Source of the DNA: Acidimicrobiales bacterium
GTDB lineage: Bacteria; Actinomycetota; Acidimicrobiia; Acidimicrobiales; SHLQ01
Direction: 5' to 3'
Length of the DNA stretch: 64,000 bases
NCBI GenBank assembly: GCA_020628865.1
Contig: JAHDEJ010000008.1
Coordinates: forward strand, 88,532-152,531
Positions 59,551 through 64,000 of this stretch are shown here, in pieces (the stretch's first letter is position 1; every line of letters starts with the position of its first letter). The notes under the pieces are model-generated. The model worked only from the letters and a program-made list of their open reading frames with translations, was not told the origin of the DNA and did no database searches. The position numbers and the translations under genes are program-made.

Positions 59551-60633
59551 ATGACCACCGCCCACACCTCACGCACCGACAACCTCCAGCTCGAGATCGA
59601 CCGTCTCGTCGAGCGAGCCGTCAGCGCACGCCACGTGCACTCGCTCGTCCTCGCCGTTCGCAGCGACGACGGCCAGATCGACATCGGTTCCGCGGCCGGT
59701 GGCGTGGAGCCGGGCGACAGCTACTTCGTCGCCAGCATCGCCAAGCTGTTCACCGCCACGCTGGTCATGCAGCTCCTCGATGAGGGGCGCCTCGCACTCG
59801 ACGCCCTGATCCAGGACCACCTCCAGGGTGTCGACCTCGATGGCATCCACACCCACAAGGGCGAGGACTACAGCGACCGCATCACGATCCGGCATCTGCT
59901 GCAGCACTCGTCGGGGTTGCCGGACTACTTCGCCGGCCAGCTCCAGGACGATCTTGCCGAGAACCGCGACCGGGCCTACACCCTCGACGACGTCCTCGAT
60001 ACCGCCCGAGCCAACGACGCCGAGTTCCCGCCCGGTGACCGCAACGGCAACCGGTCCTCGTACTGCGACACCAACTACCAGCTGCTCAGCACGATCATCG
60101 AGAGCGCCACCGGGTCGTCGCTCGCTGCGAACCTCCAGACCCGAATCTCCGGACCCCTCGACCTCGCCGACACCTACCTGTTCGGACCCGAACGCGCCGC
60201 CGGGCGCCCCGAACCGCTTCCGCTGCGCCACCGCGACCGCCAGCTCTCCATCCCCCTGGTGCTCGCCTCCGAGCGCGGTGCGGGCGGGATCGTGTCGACC
60301 GCAGCTGACCAGGTCCGGTTCCTCCAGGCGTTCCACGGCGGCGAGCTGTTCGACCCGGCCAACGTCGACCGGATGCAGCAGTGGAACCGCATCTTCTTCC
60401 CCCTCGAGTACGGCTTGGGCCTCATGCGGTACCGGCTCCCCCGCTTCCTGACGCCCTTCGGCGCCCTCCCTGAACTGATCGGTCACTCCGGCGTCACCGG
60501 ATCGTTCAGCTTCTCCAATCCCGAGGCCGGCCTGCATATCGCTGGCACCTTCAACCAGCTCGACAAGCCCTCTCGGCCCTACGGCTTCATGTCCAAGGTC
60601 GCCAAGACCGCCATCGACCACCTGCACAGCTGA
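59551..60633 (+). CDS. class C beta-lactamase-like serine hydrolase
   Basis: 360 residues. Ser-x-x-Lys is in YFVASIAKLFTATLVMQLLD; the usual YSN triad is a variant, SSYCDTNYQLLST; and the KTG-like element is IGHSGVTGS. No secretion signal is obvious. May hydrolyse esters or peptides rather than beta-lactams. Confidence 0.85.
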   Translation: MTTAHTSRTDNLQLEIDRLVERAVSARHVHSLVLAVRSDDGQIDIGSAAGGVEPGDSYFVASIAKLFTATLVMQLLDEGRLALDALIQDHLQGVDLDGIHTHKGEDYSDRITIRHLLQHSSGLPDYFAGQLQDDLAENRDRAYTLDDVLDTARANDAEFPPGDRNGNRSSYCDTNYQLLSTIIESATGSSLAANLQTRISGPLDLADTYLFGPERAAGRPEPLPLRHRDRQLSIPLVLASERGAGGIVSTAADQVRFLQAFHGGELFDPANVDRMQQWNRIFFPLEYGLGLMRYRLPRFLTPFGALPELIGHSGVTGSFSFSNPEAGLHIAGTFNQLDKPSRPYGFMSKVAKTAIDHLHS

Positions 60634-60672
60634 CTGACCTCGGCCGCTCTCCCGCACGACGAAGGATTTCCC

Positions 60673-61578
60673 ATGAACCCGAACGCACCCTCATCCGACC
60701 GCCCGATTGTCGTTGTCTGCGGCGCCACCGGCTACCTCGGCCGCCACGTCGTCAAGGCGCTCCACCGCGACGGATGGCACGTCCGGGCTCTCGCCCGCGA
60801 CGCATCCCGGCTCGGCGACGCCGCCCAGTACTGCGACGACGTGTTCATCGGCCACCCCACCGACCCCTCGACGCTGGACGGGCTCTTCGACGGAGCCGAC
60901 GCCGCGTTCTCCTCAATCGGGGTCCGTTCGTTCAGACGTTGCCCGTCGTTCCGTGACGTCGACCAGGCCGCCAACCTCAGCCTGGTCGACGCAGCCGAAA
61001 GCGCCGGCGTCAACCGGTTCGTGTTCGTCTCGGTCCTCCAGGCCGATGAGCTCCGCGATCAGTCGCCGCTGCTCGACGCCCGAGAACACGTCGTCGACCG
61101 CCTCCGCAGCGGGCCCATGAACGCAACCATCATCCGACCCACCGGCTTCTTCAACGACCTCATCGCCTTCCTCGACATGGCCAAACGAGGGAGGATCTGG
61201 CTCATCGGCAACGACACCACCCGCATCAACCCGATCCATGGCGCCGACCTCGCCGACGTCATCGCCGAGACCCTCGCGTCCGACGACATCACCGATCGGA
61301 CCGTCGGCGGGCCCGACATTCTCAGCCAAGCCGACATCGCCGCCGCTGCCTTCGACGCTGCCGGCCGCCCTCCACGAGTCACCCGAGTGCCCAGCCGACT
61401 CGTCCACACATTCGGCCGCCTCATCAGCCCCATCAACCCCAACGCCGGCGCCAACCTCCAGATGTTCGCCATCATGGGCAAACGCAACATGGTCGGCGAC
61501 CCCGTCGGCACCCACCACCTCACCGACGAGTTCCAGGCACGCCGGACTTCGACAGAACCCGCACCCGCGACACCATGA
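60673..61578 (+). CDS. NAD(P)H-binding atypical SDR (NmrA-like)
   Basis: 301 residues: IVVVCGATGYLGRHVVKALH (Gly-x2-Gly-x2-Gly), GADAAFSSIGVRSF, FVFVSVLQADELRD and IIRPTGFFNDLIAFLDMA. Overlaps the next gene by ATGA. Confidence 0.87.
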   Translation: MNPNAPSSDRPIVVVCGATGYLGRHVVKALHRDGWHVRALARDASRLGDAAQYCDDVFIGHPTDPSTLDGLFDGADAAFSSIGVRSFRRCPSFRDVDQAANLSLVDAAESAGVNRFVFVSVLQADELRDQSPLLDAREHVVDRLRSGPMNATIIRPTGFFNDLIAFLDMAKRGRIWLIGNDTTRINPIHGADLADVIAETLASDDITDRTVGGPDILSQADIAAAAFDAAGRPPRVTRVPSRLVHTFGRLISPINPNAGANLQMFAIMGKRNMVGDPVGTHHLTDEFQARRTSTEPAPATP

Positions 61579-62504
61579 ACCAACCGCCACACCGTATCGA
61601 CGACGAATGGAGGACCACCGACGGCACAGCCCTCAGAGGGACTCTCCAACTCCCGCACCGTGCACACGAACACGAACGCGTCCCGGCTGTGCTCCTCATC
61701 AGTGGCTCAGGACCCCTCGATCGAGACTCCAACACCGACAGCCAAGCGTTCAACGTCACGAGCACCATCGCCGACCATCTCGCCACTCGGGGCATCGCGT
61801 CGCTCCGATTCGACAAGCGAGGCACCGGAGCCTCCGGCCCCGACTACACCACCACCAGCTTCTACACCGAATACGAAGACACTGCGGCCACGCTCCGCCA
61901 CCTCGCCACGCTCCAAGACGTCGACGCCAACCACATCGGCGTCATTGGCCACTCCGTCGGCGCAACCTTCGCCATCCGCCTCGCCGCCACCGAACCCGCC
62001 GTCTCAGCGGCCGTGCTCCTCGCCGCCGCAGCCACGCCAGGCGAACACGTCATGGAATGGCAGAGCGATCAGATCGGACAAACGCTCCCCGGCCCCGACT
62101 GGCTGACCGGCCGCATCTTCCGAGCGATCCAACGACGCAACCGCACGAAGCTGACCCAACACAAGACCACACCAAGCAGCACATCAGGCGCTCCCATCTC
62201 GGGACAATGGCTCAGCGAGTACATCGCCCACGACCCCGCCCACGACCTCCCACACCTCGCCTGCCCGGTCCTCGCCATCACCGGCGGAAAGGACCTCCAG
62301 GTCAACCCCGCCGACCTCGCCACCATCGCCGCGCTCGTCACCGGACCCTGCCAGGCGGAAACACCGCCGGACCTCACCCACATCCTGCGCACCACACCCG
62401 ACCGACCCTCCATCTCGCAGTACCGCAAGCTGCTCGACGCTCCCGTCGATCAGAGCCTGCTCGCGAGCGTCAGTGACTGGCTGACCAGCACCCTCCACCA
62501 CTGA
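61575..62504 (+). CDS. alpha/beta hydrolase
   Basis: 309 residues: AVLLISGSGPLDRDSNTDSQ, LRFDKRGTGASGPDYTTTSF, VIGHSVGATFAIRLAATEPA (nucleophile elbow) and VLAITGGKDLQVNPADL (Asp). Serine-aminopeptidase-type hydrolase of unknown substrate; final gene of a hydrolase operon from 59551. Confidence 0.87.
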   Translation: MNQPPHRIDDEWRTTDGTALRGTLQLPHRAHEHERVPAVLLISGSGPLDRDSNTDSQAFNVTSTIADHLATRGIASLRFDKRGTGASGPDYTTTSFYTEYEDTAATLRHLATLQDVDANHIGVIGHSVGATFAIRLAATEPAVSAAVLLAAAATPGEHVMEWQSDQIGQTLPGPDWLTGRIFRAIQRRNRTKLTQHKTTPSSTSGAPISGQWLSEYIAHDPAHDLPHLACPVLAITGGKDLQVNPADLATIAALVTGPCQAETPPDLTHILRTTPDRPSISQYRKLLDAPVDQSLLASVSDWLTSTLHH

Positions 62505-62558
62505 GCCAGCCTCCTGAGAAGCAGCGAGGCGTCTCCGTTGCGCCAATCGCCGTGCTTC

Positions 62559-63743
62559 TTAGCCTGTCGGCCGCTGCACCGAAGACGGATTCATCAGGAG
62601 AAGCCGTTTCTGTCCATCGCCGATAGCGCCGCAGTCGCCTGGGTCAGCGAACACGACCCAGCACACTCCGTCCGGTCCGTCTACAGCGGAGCGGTAGCGG
62701 ATCGCGTCAATGGGGCGACCGGCTGGCGTCTGGAGGTGGTCGCGCACGAACTCCGTGACGATCTGGGTGGGGATGTACTCGATGGGAGCGTCGTCGGGCT
62801 CTACCGGTCGAGCGAGATCGTCAGCGAACGCAGCGAGGAACCGGAGCCATGTCCTGTCGATCCTCGCTGTCATGTCGAAGAGGCTCGGAATCGGTCGAGC
62901 GCCCAACAGATCCAAGTACACGAGCTCTCGCGCAGGGCGCCATCTGGCCACGGTTACAGCTTGGCCAGCACTTGGTCGGATCTCGGCTATGGCGGTTTCC
63001 TCGCTGTGTGCGCCGTAGAACATCGAGATGCCAGCACCGCTCATCCGGTTGTGGCTTGCGGCCGTCGGTGGTGGAGAACCCAGAGCCGAGGGCGACCCGT
63101 GGGACTCGTTCGGTGCATGGGCGCGCGCCCGGACGATCACGGTGTCGGACGTTCTGCCGATCATTCGCCAGTCAGCTTGGCGGATGGCGTCGCCGACCGC
63201 GTCGAGGACCTCGATGGGATCCAGCAGTTCATCGCGGGGATCCTTTGGCTTGGCGCTCGCGCGCCCGATGAGGAATCGCCTTTGCGTCTTCGTTACCTCG
63301 GAGAATCGGCCCCAGCTGTGCAGCAGCATCTCGGAGTGTTCCAACCGGTATGGATCTCGTTGGCACCACTGGTGTTGGAATGAGTAGGCGAACTCCTGCC
63401 GGAGATCCTCGTTGCGCAGGGGATCATCGACGGCCTCGAGCAGCTCGTCGGAATCGAGGATCTGCACGAATGAGTCGAAGCCTTTGTCCCAGCCGACTTC
63501 GTTGATCGGGTCGTCCCACTCGGTACCGAGGCACGCCGACATGTAGTGGAAGAGAGCGCCGACGGTCATGCCGAGCGCTTCCGTCGAGCCACAGAAGTCG
63601 CACCTGTCGATAGAGCCGTTTCTGGACACGAAGACGGCAAGCGCGGGGTCGCCGATGCACCCTTCGCAGACGTCGTCGAAGTAGCGGTCGCTTCTGAACC
63701 CGCTGTCGTCTTGTTCCTCCATCCAGCGCTTGACGTGACCCAT
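62559..63743 (-). CDS. RES-domain NAD-phosphorylase toxin-like protein with HEPN-associated N-terminus
   Basis: 394 residues. The N-terminal ~60 residues carry two Cys pairs (CEGCIGDPA; CDFCGSTEA), like the HEPN/RES N-terminal zinc region. The RES domain begins near residue 200: VIVRARAH...GAGISMFYGAHSEETAIAEI, RELVYLDLLGARPIP, and IPTQIVTEFVRDH ... AIRYRSAVDGPDGVCWVVFA. RES proteins degrade NAD+ and are normally checked by an Xre antitoxin, which is not adjacent here. Confidence 0.8.
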   Translation of the reverse strand: MGHVKRWMEEQDDSGFRSDRYFDDVCEGCIGDPALAVFVSRNGSIDRCDFCGSTEALGMTVGALFHYMSACLGTEWDDPINEVGWDKGFDSFVQILDSDELLEAVDDPLRNEDLRQEFAYSFQHQWCQRDPYRLEHSEMLLHSWGRFSEVTKTQRRFLIGRASAKPKDPRDELLDPIEVLDAVGDAIRQADWRMIGRTSDTVIVRARAHAPNESHGSPSALGSPPPTAASHNRMSGAGISMFYGAHSEETAIAEIRPSAGQAVTVARWRPARELVYLDLLGARPIPSLFDMTARIDRTWLRFLAAFADDLARPVEPDDAPIEYIPTQIVTEFVRDHLQTPAGRPIDAIRYRSAVDGPDGVCWVVFADPGDCGAIGDGQKRLLLMNPSSVQRPTG

Positions 63744-64000
63744 GCAGGTTCACCGTACTCACGCGGACGCAAGCCGCCCGATGGTCTGCCCGCGGGACTC
63801 CTCGAGGTCTCCGAGAGGACGCACCAATAGAGCAGGAATGGCACCTCGCCCAAGCCACCGTGCCGTGACGGCCCGCTCTCGGCATCAAGCCCGTTCAGCA
63901 CCATCCGGCTTCGCCGAGGCACCACCTCCCGACCCTGCGGGTCGCAGGCCAGGGCTTGACACCGCGGGCCGCCTCGGCGGGATCGCTCCCAGCGAACGCA
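63744..64000. other. right-hand edge of window, no complete gene
   Basis: 257 bases with no supportable gene. A GC-rich segment from about 63890 has several short inverted repeats (GACCCTGCGGGTC at 63933-63945) but no clear feature. Confidence 0.3.

Noticed and set aside
1..64000. Genome-wide reassignment of UGA to an amino acid
   Set aside because: TGA is used as the normal stop in many genes here (for example hypD, hypE and most ATGA overlaps).

Overview
The window is high-GC, densely packed DNA with many 4-base stop/start overlaps (ATGA, GTGA). It carries F420/deazaflavin-type enzymes, AraC/GlxA, HxlR and TetR regulators and an aerobic, actinobacterial-type [NiFe]-hydrogenase. This points to an aerobic actinobacterium, possibly of the Acidimicrobiia; that placement is inference. 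No rRNA, complete tRNA, CRISPR array or recognisable transposase is visible.

Layout. 1-8.3 kb: a truncated YHYH protein, a divergent SDR/HxlR pair, a Rieske oxygenase-SDR pair, a DsbA/FrnE oxidoreductase and a complete four-gene ABC importer with a threonine-rich lipoprotein receptor. 8.3-9.9 kb: six very small genes, five of them membrane-anchored, plus a 58-residue DUF1059 protein. 10-23.3 kb: a group 1h-type hydrogenase locus. Leftward run small subunit, a 63-residue ORF that copies the N-terminus of the large subunit, the large subunit, two maturation-protease-like proteins, a NifU-like protein, a TPR protein and three accessory proteins. Rightward run a His/Cys-rich winged-helix protein, a PadR regulator, a CooC-type ATPase, hypC, a SIS-domain protein, hypD and hypE. 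23.4-25 kb: a lower-GC two-gene island (DUF4365 nuclease-like protein plus an unknown). 25-30 kb: hchA, a nitroreductase and a second CooC, preceded by decayed duplicate pieces of the CooC and HxlR genes around a DUF222-HNH gene. 30-34.3 kb: hypF, and divergent from it a three-gene cassette in which two genes contain in-frame UGA codons. 34.3-48 kb: many small enzymes and one-component regulators (TauD-like dioxygenase, SnoaL, VOC, MDR, GNAT, SDR, RibD-like reductases), a 3'-half tRNA-Met fragment, and several deletion or frameshift scars. 48-62.5 kb: a NarL two-component system, DoxX-like, deazaflavin and AOX-like proteins, an ABC-2 exporter, a GlxA regulator, a CPBP protease, an S41 lipoprotein and hydrolases. 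62.5-63.7 kb: a RES-domain toxin-like protein.

The most interesting part is 32.4-34.3 kb. A DsrE-like protein reads through one UGA, and a CooC-type Ni-ATPase reads through two UGAs placed exactly where its paralogs in this same window have their metal-binding Cys-x-Cys. I read this as a selenocysteine-containing (U-P-U-C) CooC-type maturation factor coupled to a DsrE selenoprotein and a third ATPase, next to hypF. HypA and HypB are not present in the window, whereas four CooC-family ATPases are. The hydrogenase, hyp genes, CooC paralogs and metal-binding regulator would together make and control a high-affinity H2-oxidising enzyme.
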